From: Bacteroidales bacterium
Lineage (GTDB): Bacteria > Bacteroidota > Bacteroidia > Bacteroidales > F082
Reading direction: 5' to 3'
Assembly: GCA_900771045.1 (NCBI GenBank)
Contig: CAAGMM010000312.1
Span: 1 to 5,847 of the forward strand
DNA length: 5,847 nt
The translations under genes were made by a program, and so were the position numbers. Positions 1 to 5,847 of this stretch are shown here, in pieces. Position 1 is the stretch's first letter. The number at the start of each line of letters is the position of its first letter. Below the pieces are notes generated by a model. It was not told the DNA's origin. It did not search any database and was given only the letters and a program-made list of their open reading frames with translations.

Positions 1-10
1 AAAAATATTG

Positions 11-18
11 TATCTTTG
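11..18 (+). promoter_or_regulatory. Bacteroidota-type -7 promoter element for the AAA ATPase gene
   Basis: The octamer TATCTTTG matches the Bacteroidota sigma-ABfr -7 consensus TAnnTTTG. It lies 52 bases upstream of the ATG at 71, which gives a leader of roughly 45 bases. The matching -33 element would fall to the left of base 1, so it cannot be checked. By chance about three TAnnTTTG matches are expected in the window over both strands, so the call rests on position, directly upstream of a complete gene. Confidence 0.6.
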
Positions 19-70
19 CGGTACGAAATTAGATAGTAACTATAAATCCGTACTAAAACAGTATAAGATA

Positions 71-1225
71 ATGTATATTAGAGATTTACAGAGTGAACTT
101 TTGAGATTAAACAAGACATTCCCGGTTCAAACAATCACAGGTCCGCGTCAATCCGGCAAGACGACATTGTGTGAAATGGCGTTTCCAGACTATGAGTATG
201 TTAACCTTGAGAATCCTATTACACGAGAGGAAATCGCCACGGATATTATGAATTTCGTGCGCAACCATTCTCAGGGAATCATCATTGATGAGGCTCAAAA
301 TCTGCCTGAAATCTTTTCTGCCGTGCAAGTAGCTGTTGATGAAGATAAATCACGCCGGTATATCCTTACAGGAAGCAGCAATGTGGCTTTGTTACGAAAA
401 GTGAAGCAGTCTTTAGCCGGCAGAACCATTGTCCATACATTGTTGCCTTTGTCAATGCACGAACTCAGCGGAGAGGGAACGTTGTCTGTTGATGAATATA
501 TGTGGAAAGGGTTCTTCCCTGCCGTGTGGAGCGAAAAAATAAATCCGACAGATGTGTATAAGGCATATTATCAGACATATCTTCAACGTGACGTGACGGA
601 TGTTATTTCACTGAAAAACCTCAATCAGTTCAGACGTTTTATTTTGTTACTCGCCGCGCGGGTCGGGTCGGAGTTAAATGCACAAAATATAGCGAATGAT
701 GTCGGAGTATCAGTAGCCACTATTCAGCAATGGATTAGTGTGCTGGAAACATCCTACGTCGCCTTCCTGTTACCTCCTTATTTCAGAAATATAGGAAAGC
801 GACTGATTAAAGCTCCGAAAATATATTTCTGCGATACCGGCTTGGTCTGCTTCCTTTTGGGCATCAGAAACCCACAGGAATTAAATACGCATCCAATGAG
901 GGGAGCGGTGTTTGAGAATTTGGTGGTGTGTGATTTCATGAAACATCAATTCAACTTTAATTTGAATTCCTCTCTCTATTTTTATCGTGACAATAAAAAA
1001 GAGGTTGACTTATTGAAAGAAGACGGAATGAACGTGGATGCATTTGAAATAAAGGTTGCTCAACAAGATAACACTTCGTTTTATGGAGGACTCGATTATT
1101 TGCGCAAAATATATGGAGAGTCAATCCGCTCTACACGGGTGATATATTCAGGGGATGCTGAACGAGACGTTTTTTATGGCGGTCTGTATAATTATTCCAA
1201 TTTTTTGAAATGTAATTTTGAATAA
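71..1225 (+). CDS. AAA-family ATPase with DUF4143 domain (COG1373-type)
   Basis: Predicted cytoplasmic ATPase of 384 residues, close to the usual length of this family, whose cellular role is not established. Seen in order: Walker A GPRQSGKT (24-31), Walker B IIIDEAQ (70-76), a sensor-like strand ILTGSSN (98-104), and SLAGR (114-118), a conserved arginine patch of this group. DUF4143 follows from about residue 168, opening with YLQRDV (170-175), with a helix-turn-helix-like stretch near 203-225. The C-terminal part (about 278-330) has spaced acidic and lysine residues E282, D313 and E326-I-K328, which resemble a PD-(D/E)xK nuclease-like core; this is my reading, not proof of nuclease activity. 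The start at 71 was preferred over a TTG at 8 because the -7 promoter element at 11-18 lies inside that longer frame. There is no clear Shine-Dalgarno, only an A-rich leader, as is common in this phylum. It stands alone, points toward the downstream operon, and is poorer in G+C than the operon genes. Confidence 0.88.
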   Translation: MYIRDLQSELLRLNKTFPVQTITGPRQSGKTTLCEMAFPDYEYVNLENPITREEIATDIMNFVRNHSQGIIIDEAQNLPEIFSAVQVAVDEDKSRRYILTGSSNVALLRKVKQSLAGRTIVHTLLPLSMHELSGEGTLSVDEYMWKGFFPAVWSEKINPTDVYKAYYQTYLQRDVTDVISLKNLNQFRRFILLLAARVGSELNAQNIANDVGVSVATIQQWISVLETSYVAFLLPPYFRNIGKRLIKAPKIYFCDTGLVCFLLGIRNPQELNTHPMRGAVFENLVVCDFMKHQFNFNLNSSLYFYRDNKKEVDLLKEDGMNVDAFEIKVAQQDNTSFYGGLDYLRKIYGESIRSTRVIYSGDAERDVFYGGLYNYSNFLKCNFE

Positions 1226-1325
1226 TTCATGCTGAATCCAATTTGACGGTGCAACAGCACTACCATGTGCAATGCTTCTTAATATTCGTCATATCTTTTC
1301 AGAAAAAATCCTTTCTCGATAATTT
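1226..1325. other. Convergent intergenic gap
   Basis: This 100-base gap separates the 3' ends of the plus-strand ATPase and the minus-strand operon. Both transcripts should end here or run into each other. I find no strong GC-rich hairpin followed by a T-run. The best candidates are a 4-bp GTGC/GCAC stem at 1249-1260 and an AT-rich 5-bp AGAAA/TTTCT stem at 1301-1316, with a short T-tract at 1323-1327. Neither is convincing as a terminator. Confidence 0.6.
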
Positions 1326-3710
1326 TTACAACGTGAACGCCGCACTGACTTTGAAACCGAAGTTGTCTATCGTCTTTTCACGCGAATAAGGCCCGTATCG
1401 GTATATCACGCCGAATCCGACTTTCGTTATCGGCGAACTTAAAATATTGTCTATCAATAGGCCGCTTTCGTAAAAACCTTTGTCTAAACTCGGATTGCCG
1501 AAACAGATGTTCGTCACGATGCTGAACTCGGGCTTGAAATGCTCCGTTTTGAACAGCAACTGTCCGAAGTTGTGCTTAAAGAACAGCGCGGCGAACTCGG
1601 TGCAGAGGAACTCGTCGGGCTTCATCGTGGCGAAAGTGCCTTCGGAATAAACACCGAAGCGAGCCATCGAGCCGAAGATGTTGAAATGCTTGAAATCCGG
1701 CGCGTCGTCAATGAGATAACCGGCCTGAAGCATAACGCTCGTCTTGCCTAAATACTTGATGTCCCAGTCGTCGCTGACCTGCAGCTGAAGCCTGTCATAA
1801 CTGCATTCGCTTTCAAAAACGTCGGAAAAGCCTTTCTCGTACGAAAGCCAGATAATCGGATAATCAGTGCCGAGCGACTTCAGTCCCGATGTGCCGTTCA
1901 TAAATTTCTCCTTGAAGGAAATCCTCAGTTTCAATTCCAAACTGCTGACGCGCGTCGTGTCCCAGTCGCCATAACCAAATTTTGCGAAACCCTGAAAATT
2001 TCTTCCGAAGTATGTCGAGTATTCGGCTGTCACCACTTTATTGAGCGTAGTGGCATCGATGTAGAATTTTTTGAAGCTGCCCGTGTTCAGTATCGATTGC
2101 TCGGAATCGAAGCCGTAACTGCCGAAACGTTGAAATTTGTAGTCGCCGGCGACCTTGATTCTCATGTCGTGTTCCTTGTTGAGACGCGCGTTGAAGGCGG
2201 CTCCGAAATTCGCCTCCTTCGCCCCGAACCAGTAACCGCCATAAACGCTCAGCCCGATTGTCTTTGAGAAACGCCGGTTCGTGTTGAATCCCGCACCCAA
2301 ATAAAACTTGTTGCCGATGTTGTAGTTAAGCACTTTGTTCAGGTCGAGGTTGATTTTTCCAAATGAGATTCCATGATCTTTTGCCACAGTGGTAAGATGA
2401 TATGCAACATCGTCCAAAGTGAAACCGGCGTCTTCCATGACTGTGTCTAACAGTATTTCGGTGTTTGATATGCGTTTCGTGATGTCTTCCGGACGATATG
2501 GGCTCCAAAATTCGTCCGATTTTTTATGCGCGTCCGATTTTACGTCGATTGACAGATTGCTGAATTTGGCATCATCGATGTCGGGATTTATCTGGAGATG
2601 ATGGATGGAACTTCTGCCTACGCCTAATATAACACGCGATGTACTACGGTTCAGGCTGTCGCCAATGGTTGTGCTTTCGAGGCTTCCCAAGGGAATGTCG
2701 ATATTATATTGTTTCGGAAACCAGTATTTTCCTTCCGCCTTTTCGTAAATCTGCTGTATCGTGATGGCTATATCCAACGGTTTGTCGTCTTCCGCAGGTC
2801 CCGCCTTGACGTTGAAAATCGCCCAACCGTCGGAATGAATCGACATCACGCCTGTCATGCCGCTGAAATTGGTGTTTTTTCTCGGATGAAACGAAATGAC
2901 GTATATCGAATCGCGGCGTATAGTGTCATCAACCGGAATGACGTTTTCAAGCGTGAAGAAATATTTCGACTTGCTTCCCGAACTAATTGGATTGACGTAT
3001 TTTTTATTCAAAATGGATATAAAATCACTATAGAAATCAATGCTTTGGAAGTTGTCAACCATATAGAGGAAAAACGGTTCCTTCATTCCGGAAGTGTATG
3101 TCGCGAGGATGTTTTTTCTGTCTTTGGAGCCTTTGTGAAGCTTCTCGGAGACGGTCTCCATAATGAAAAAGTCGCAGGTATCGACAAGTGCCTTCACGTC
3201 AGATGCGAAACTTTTGCTTCTTGATGACGTGTCGGCTCCAGTGCTCAGCGTGTCGGGGCGGACGACGAATCTTTCGTAGGCGATGTAGGAGTAGGAGGGA
3301 AGGTTGCTCGGGTTGTTGCGCTTACGGTTCGCGACGACGCTGTCAATGATTCTGTGCGCCGGGTTTTCTCCTGCAAAGACAACGACTTCGTCAAGCCTGA
3401 TGTCGTCCTGTTTCATCTTAACCCTGATTTTGCCGTCGGATTTGCTTACGTCAATCGTCTTCGTGAAATAGCCGACGTACGAGAAAGTCAGCGTGTTGAC
3501 GGCCGTCCGGCTGTTTATCGTGAAGTTGCCGTCGATGTCGGTCGTCGTCCCGAGATGCCCGTCGTTGTTTATCGTGATGTTGACGAAGGCAAGACTTTTC
3601 CTTGTTAATGAATCAGTTACGATGCCTTCGATATGATAGTTCTGTGCGTTTCCACACAAAACCATCATATTTAGGGAGATTATCAAAGTATGTTTGAGAA
3701 AATTCTTCAT
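1326..3710 (-). CDS. Outer-membrane protein: carboxypeptidase-regulatory-like domain plus DUF5686
   Basis: Predicted exported protein of 794 residues, in the size range of DUF5686 proteins, a Bacteroidota family of unknown molecular function thought to form an outer-membrane barrel. The N-terminus is a signal peptide: MKNFLKH, a hydrophobic core, then LCGNA with probable cleavage before Q23. A CarboxypepD_reg-like beta-sandwich follows (about 26-113) with the typical GTTTDIDGNF (54-63), FSYVGY (76-81) and a closing LDEVVV (106-111). The stretch ENPAHRIIDSVVANRKRNNP (115-134) marks the start of the DUF5686 region. The C-terminal half is rich in alternating aromatic and polar strands (for example YLGAGF, GLSVYGGYWFGA), consistent with beta-barrel strands, and the protein ends in FTL. 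There is no TonB box or SusC plug signature, so it should not be called a TonB-dependent receptor. It is last in the operon, 6 bases after the regulator's stop. That spacing implies co-expression with the ABC module and hints at an envelope role; the link is inferred. Confidence 0.88.
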   Translation of the reverse strand: MKNFLKHTLIISLNMMVLCGNAQNYHIEGIVTDSLTRKSLAFVNITINNDGHLGTTTDIDGNFTINSRTAVNTLTFSYVGYFTKTIDVSKSDGKIRVKMKQDDIRLDEVVVFAGENPAHRIIDSVVANRKRNNPSNLPSYSYIAYERFVVRPDTLSTGADTSSRSKSFASDVKALVDTCDFFIMETVSEKLHKGSKDRKNILATYTSGMKEPFFLYMVDNFQSIDFYSDFISILNKKYVNPISSGSKSKYFFTLENVIPVDDTIRRDSIYVISFHPRKNTNFSGMTGVMSIHSDGWAIFNVKAGPAEDDKPLDIAITIQQIYEKAEGKYWFPKQYNIDIPLGSLESTTIGDSLNRSTSRVILGVGRSSIHHLQINPDIDDAKFSNLSIDVKSDAHKKSDEFWSPYRPEDITKRISNTEILLDTVMEDAGFTLDDVAYHLTTVAKDHGISFGKINLDLNKVLNYNIGNKFYLGAGFNTNRRFSKTIGLSVYGGYWFGAKEANFGAAFNARLNKEHDMRIKVAGDYKFQRFGSYGFDSEQSILNTGSFKKFYIDATTLNKVVTAEYSTYFGRNFQGFAKFGYGDWDTTRVSSLELKLRISFKEKFMNGTSGLKSLGTDYPIIWLSYEKGFSDVFESECSYDRLQLQVSDDWDIKYLGKTSVMLQAGYLIDDAPDFKHFNIFGSMARFGVYSEGTFATMKPDEFLCTEFAALFFKHNFGQLLFKTEHFKPEFSIVTNICFGNPSLDKGFYESGLLIDNILSSPITKVGFGVIYRYGPYSREKTIDNFGFKVSAAFTL

Positions 3711-3716
3711 AGTGGG

Positions 3717-4061
3717 TTAAAAATATTGCTTTAAGTCTTCGATATTGATATTCAATAGTTTCATCTTCTTAGCGATGATAGGCATTTCCTGATTGAGAAA
3801 TTCTTCCTTCATCTTGCTGACGGCGATTTCCTCGGCTTTCTCGGAAATGAAGAAGCCGATGCCGCGCTTGTTGTAGATTACGCCTGATTCCTGAAGATTT
3901 TCGTATGAGCGCATAACCGTGTTGGGATTTACGCCCAATTCGATTCCTAACTCCCTGACAGACAATATCTTACTGTCGGTTTTGAGTTCTCCGCTTATAA
4001 TTCTCTCAAAGATATGTTCGCATATCTGGAGATAAATCGGTTTGTTTCCGTTGAAATCCAT
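3717..4061 (-). CDS. Short GntR-family transcriptional regulator, YtrA subfamily
   Basis: A 114-residue DNA-binding protein, the length expected for the YtrA subgroup, which has a winged helix and a short C-terminal helical tail instead of a large ligand-binding domain. Seen: the family-typical N-terminus NKPIYLQICEHIFERIISGE (6-25), the helix-turn-helix SVRELGIELGVNPNTVMRSY (34-53), and the wing VIYNKRGIGFFIS (61-73). The tail (about 75-114) is helical and likely dimerises. The start at 4061 begins at the conserved MDFNGNKPIY. A longer frame from 4112 adds 17 residues unlike the family, and these would overlap the permease gene by 46 bases. With the chosen start, the gene begins 5 bases after the permease stop. 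YtrA-type proteins usually repress the ABC operon that contains them; the palindrome at 5775-5798 is the likely operator. What inactivates the repressor cannot be read from the sequence. Confidence 0.92.
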   Translation of the reverse strand: MDFNGNKPIYLQICEHIFERIISGELKTDSKILSVRELGIELGVNPNTVMRSYENLQESGVIYNKRGIGFFISEKAEEIAVSKMKEEFLNQEMPIIAKKMKLLNINIEDLKQYF

Positions 4062-4066
4062 GATAA

Positions 4067-4912
4067 TCAGTATCTTTGTGTTTTCACTTTGCGGTACGTA
4101 AAGAACAGGCATACCGCCGAAACCAACAATTTGGAGATGATGGCCCAGTTAAGTAAAATTTTTACTTTAGAGGCAAACCACAACGTTCTCTCTTCTTCAG
4201 GCATATCGTCTAATCTTTCGACAATGGGCGACATGAATTCATCAAAATGTTCGCTCATAGCAGTCGTTATTATGATTGTTGTCGCGATAAAGGCAAAAAG
4301 CACGAGTATTCCGATTGTCTTTGAAGTCTTGCGTTTCTTGAAGATGGCGTTCCCGAGCATAAAAATTGACGCTGTCATCAGGCAACTTGTCAGTCTGTAA
4401 AAGAATTTGAAGAAAAAGCCGAATTTGATACCTTTAGCTTCTACCGATAAATATAGTTGATTATCGTCATAATTACTGACTATCATGCCTTTGTCCCAGA
4501 TGTATTCGTTGTAGGGCGAGTTTGGTATGATGCTGAGAATGAAGTCGATGGCGTAAGCTCCAATAAAGTATATGGCGGGCGTTATCACAGCGCAGAAGAG
4601 CGTCATGCTGAGGAATTTCTCAAACGAAGACGCCGGCGTCATGGCGAACTCCATACCTTTTTTAGGGTCGTTGATGTGGCGGTAGAGCCTCGCCGGGACA
4701 AGCAGGCACGAGAGTGAGCACAGCAAAAGTATGAAGACGTACCTAAATGTCGGGTTGATTGGCGAATCGTCGATATTTAGTAATGTGAAAATCCAGATAA
4801 TTATTGGAATAGCCCACAATACGATGAGGAATCCGCCGAATTTTGGGAAGAAGTCTGACGCGTCGTTGCCGAACACTTTTCCGAATCTCTTTATGTTGAA
4901 TGTGTTGTTCAT
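4067..4912 (-). CDS. Six-helix integral membrane protein, probable ABC transporter permease
   Basis: A 281-residue inner-membrane protein with no motif I can assign to a named family with certainty. Hydrophobic segments lie at about 25-45, 56-74, 101-128, 170-190, 198-217 and 252-272, giving six predicted helices, the number typical of an ABC-2-type permease subunit. Between helices 2 and 3 is a charged segment ARLYRHINDPKKGMEF (74-89), which is on the cytoplasmic side if the N-terminus is inside and could contact the ATPase. Polar stretches 130-165 and 220-250 separate later helices. It begins 12 bases after the ATPase stop and ends 5 bases before the regulator start, the usual place for the permease in ATPase-permease-GntR modules. 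As the only permease in the operon it would have to work as a homodimer. The substrate is unknown; export or sensing of envelope-active compounds is a guess from the regulator type. Confidence 0.75.
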   Translation of the reverse strand: MNNTFNIKRFGKVFGNDASDFFPKFGGFLIVLWAIPIIIWIFTLLNIDDSPINPTFRYVFILLLCSLSCLLVPARLYRHINDPKKGMEFAMTPASSFEKFLSMTLFCAVITPAIYFIGAYAIDFILSIIPNSPYNEYIWDKGMIVSNYDDNQLYLSVEAKGIKFGFFFKFFYRLTSCLMTASIFMLGNAIFKKRKTSKTIGILVLFAFIATTIIITTAMSEHFDEFMSPIVERLDDMPEEERTLWFASKVKILLNWAIISKLLVSAVCLFFTYRKVKTQRY

Positions 4913-4924
4913 GGCTTAATGTCT

Positions 4925-5749
4925 TTAATTGAAAAGTTCCTTTATTGCTTTCTTGTTTTTCATCACGGCGTTAAAAAGTCCTTCTATATTCACTTGACTT
5001 TCAACGCCTTCTGTGTTAAGAGTTACGTTGAGGAAGCCTCCCGGCAGCATCTCGGTGTAGAGTGCGTCGTCGGCTTTTTCGGTGCCGTAGGCGAAACGGA
5101 GTTTATCGGCAATCTCGTTGATGCCTGCTTTGAGGAGAATGTCGTCGTGGTCGAGGATGACGATTGGGTCGATGAGGTTTTCCACGTCTTTCACCTGATG
5201 TGTCGAGATGATTATGGTCGTGTCGTCGGTGCAGTGGCGTGCTATAATCTGTCTGAAAAGTGCTTTCGACGGAATGTCGAGGCCGTTGGTCGGCTCGTCC
5301 AAAAGCAGGTAGTCGGTCTTGAGTGAAATCGCCATCGCGATGAAGGCTTTTTTCTGTTGTCCGTAAGACAGCGTCGCGAATTTGCGTTTCGGGTCGATTT
5401 CCATCTCCGCCGCCAACTGGTTGAAGAAGTCGATGTCGAACTTATGATAGAAGGCACCTGTTCTTTCGGCGAATTTTTCCGGCGTCGTGTCGGGTGTCAT
5501 CACCACTTCGGGGAGGAAAAAGATGTTTTCGAGGAAATCGGGTTTCCTGTCGGAAGGCGTGTGCTCGTCAACGGTGCAGATTCCGTAGTCGGGGCGTTGG
5601 AGGCCGCAGATGATTTTCAGCAGTGTCGTCTTACCGACGCCGTTTTCACCTAAAAGGCCGTAGATGTTGCCTTTTTCAAAGTCGAGGCTGATGTTTTTGA
5701 AGACTTTCGTTTTGCCGTAGCTGAAGTCCAAATCGCTGATTTTAATCAT
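4925..5749 (-). CDS. ABC transporter ATP-binding protein (YtrB/CcmA-like)
   Basis: A 274-residue cytoplasmic ATPase that would power the adjacent membrane protein. The nucleotide-binding motifs are all present: Walker A GENGVGKTT (34-42), signature LSYGQQKK (127-134, a common variant of LSGGQ), Walker B LLLDEP (148-153) followed by the D-loop TNGLD (154-158), and switch histidine H184 in STHQ. The Q-loop position reads FFLPEVV (77-83) without a glutamine. Many ABC-2-type exporter ATPases have a similar LPE sequence, so this is not a sign of inactivity. Residues from about 210 form a C-terminal extension beyond the core domain, weakly conserved to my eye. The start at 5749 (MIKISDLDFSYG) fits the usual N-terminus of the fold, and AAAAAAGG lies 6 bases upstream on the minus strand as a modest ribosome-binding site. 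It is the first gene of the four-gene operon. Confidence 0.95.
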   Translation of the reverse strand: MIKISDLDFSYGKTKVFKNISLDFEKGNIYGLLGENGVGKTTLLKIICGLQRPDYGICTVDEHTPSDRKPDFLENIFFLPEVVMTPDTTPEKFAERTGAFYHKFDIDFFNQLAAEMEIDPKRKFATLSYGQQKKAFIAMAISLKTDYLLLDEPTNGLDIPSKALFRQIIARHCTDDTTIIISTHQVKDVENLIDPIVILDHDDILLKAGINEIADKLRFAYGTEKADDALYTEMLPGGFLNVTLNTEGVESQVNIEGLFNAVMKNKKAIKELFN

Positions 5750-5755
5750 ATTGTA

Positions 5756-5763
5756 CCTTTTTT
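5756..5763 (-). promoter_or_regulatory. Probable ribosome-binding site of the ABC ATPase gene
   Basis: On the minus strand AAAAAAGG precedes the ATG at 5749 with a 6-base spacer. It is a partial Shine-Dalgarno match with an A-rich tract, which suits the weak Shine-Dalgarno usage of Bacteroidota and supports the chosen start. Confidence 0.45.
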
Positions 5764-5774
5764 CGTTATTGTTT

Positions 5775-5798
5775 AGTGTAATAGTTAACTAATACACT
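5775..5798. promoter_or_regulatory. Palindromic operator, probable YtrA-type repressor site
   Basis: A 24-base inverted repeat with 11 of 12 base pairs matching; the only mismatch is A5781 against A5792. The outer half-sites are AGTGTA (5775-5780) and TACACT (5793-5798), separated by 12 bases, and the centre is AGTTAACT. From memory, the B. subtilis YtrA operator is AGTGTA-13 bp-TACACT, so the half-sites are identical and the spacing differs by one. The repeat starts two bases downstream of the -7 element and covers the expected transcription start, where a bound repressor would block initiation. The YtrA-type regulator encoded in the same operon (3717-4061) is the obvious ligand. The role is inferred; the symmetry is seen directly. 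Confidence 0.75.
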
Positions 5799-5799
5799 G

Positions 5800-5807
5800 C
5801 AAAGGTA
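5800..5807 (-). promoter_or_regulatory. Bacteroidota-type -7 promoter element of the ABC/GntR/DUF5686 operon
   Basis: On the minus strand the octamer reads TACCTTTG, a full match to TAnnTTTG. Transcription should start at about 5793-5796, leaving a leader of about 45 bases before the ATG at 5749. A TTG for the -33 element would sit near 5827-5829, about 19 bases upstream, but base 5829 is already adapter, so the upstream half is not reliably known. Confidence 0.7.
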
Positions 5808-5828
5808 CGACAATATTTTTAATTGTCA

Positions 5829-5847
5829 AGATCGGAAGAGCACACGT
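5829..5847 (+). other. Illumina TruSeq adapter contamination (not genomic)
   Basis: The last 19 bases begin AGATCGGAAGAGC and continue CACACGT, an exact match to the start of the TruSeq read-1 3' adapter. The first A corresponds to the A-tail added during library preparation. The stretch has no biological meaning and marks the end of a contig built from reads that ran into adapter. Confidence 0.97.

Noticed and set aside
33..43. Small inverted repeat ATAGT-A-ACTAT in the ATPase leader
   Set aside because: Only five pairs, AT-rich and unlike the YtrA-like operator; expected by chance.
1301..1327. AT-rich hairpin (AGAAA/TTTCT) followed by a short T-run as a terminator of the ATPase gene
   Set aside because: The stem has only five pairs, four of them A-T, and several bases separate it from the T-run; too weak to call.
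2709..3224. Plus-strand reading frame of 171 codons opposite the DUF5686 gene
   Set aside because: It is antisense to a well-supported gene with a recognisable domain order, has no family resemblance, and such frames are common opposite G+C-richer coding DNA. The other antisense frames at 1539-1751, 3354-3608, 4457-4717, 4919-5326 and 5357-5653 were dropped for the same reason.
1326..3710. TonB-dependent receptor or SusC-like assignment for the large outer-membrane gene
   Set aside because: The N-terminal carboxypeptidase-regulatory-like domain is shared with SusC proteins, but there is no plug domain or TonB box, and the ENPAHRII stretch points to DUF5686.
4007..4014. Minus-strand TATCTTTG inside the regulator gene as an internal promoter for the DUF5686 gene
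   Set aside because: It lies within coding sequence about 300 bases before the DUF5686 start, has no supporting upstream element that I could find, and occurs at chance frequency.
4071..4078. Plus-strand TATCTTTG, a perfect -7 match antisense to the permease/regulator junction
   Set aside because: It leads into no supported plus-strand gene. About three TAnnTTTG matches are expected by chance in this window over both strands, and others occur within genes (4007-4014 and 4724-4731 on the minus strand, 1213-1220 on the plus strand).
14..4098. Shared 12-mer CTTTGCGGTACG at 14-25 and 4087-4098
   Set aside because: A shared 12-mer is about what chance gives in a window of this size, and one copy lies in the permease coding sequence on the opposite strand.

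Overview
The window looks like chromosomal DNA from a member of the Bacteroidota, probably a gut-type Bacteroidales. The evidence is the TAnnTTTG-type -7 promoter elements, the sparse Shine-Dalgarno sequences, an outer-membrane protein with a carboxypeptidase-regulatory-like N-terminal domain followed by DUF5686 (a Bacteroidota-typical architecture), and a DUF4143-type AAA ATPase. No rRNA, tRNA, CRISPR array, insertion sequence or phage gene was seen.

Layout: bases 1-1225 hold one plus-strand gene, a stand-alone AAA/DUF4143 ATPase, with its -7 promoter element at the extreme left edge. It converges on a minus-strand block across a 100-base gap (1226-1325). The rest of the window (5828 down to 1326) reads as one minus-strand operon: promoter and palindromic operator (about 5775-5807), ABC-transporter ATPase (5749-4925), six-helix membrane protein that is probably its permease (4912-4067), short GntR/YtrA-type repressor (4061-3717), and DUF5686 outer-membrane protein (3710-1326). 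The three gene-to-gene gaps are 12, 5 and 6 bases, so co-transcription is very likely.

How the genes work together: the ATPase, permease and YtrA-type regulator form the classic small ABC module that in Firmicutes responds to cell-envelope-active compounds. The regulator probably represses its own operon. Just downstream of the -7 element lies a 24-base inverted repeat with AGTGTA...TACACT ends, matching in its half-sites what I remember as the B. subtilis YtrA operator. The added DUF5686 outer-membrane gene would place an envelope protein under the same control. That coupling is the most interesting biological inference here, but it is an inference. I see no clearly new system.

Data quality: the last 19 bases (5829-5847) are Illumina TruSeq adapter sequence, not genomic DNA. 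True sequence ends at about 5828, cutting through the operon promoter's upstream half.
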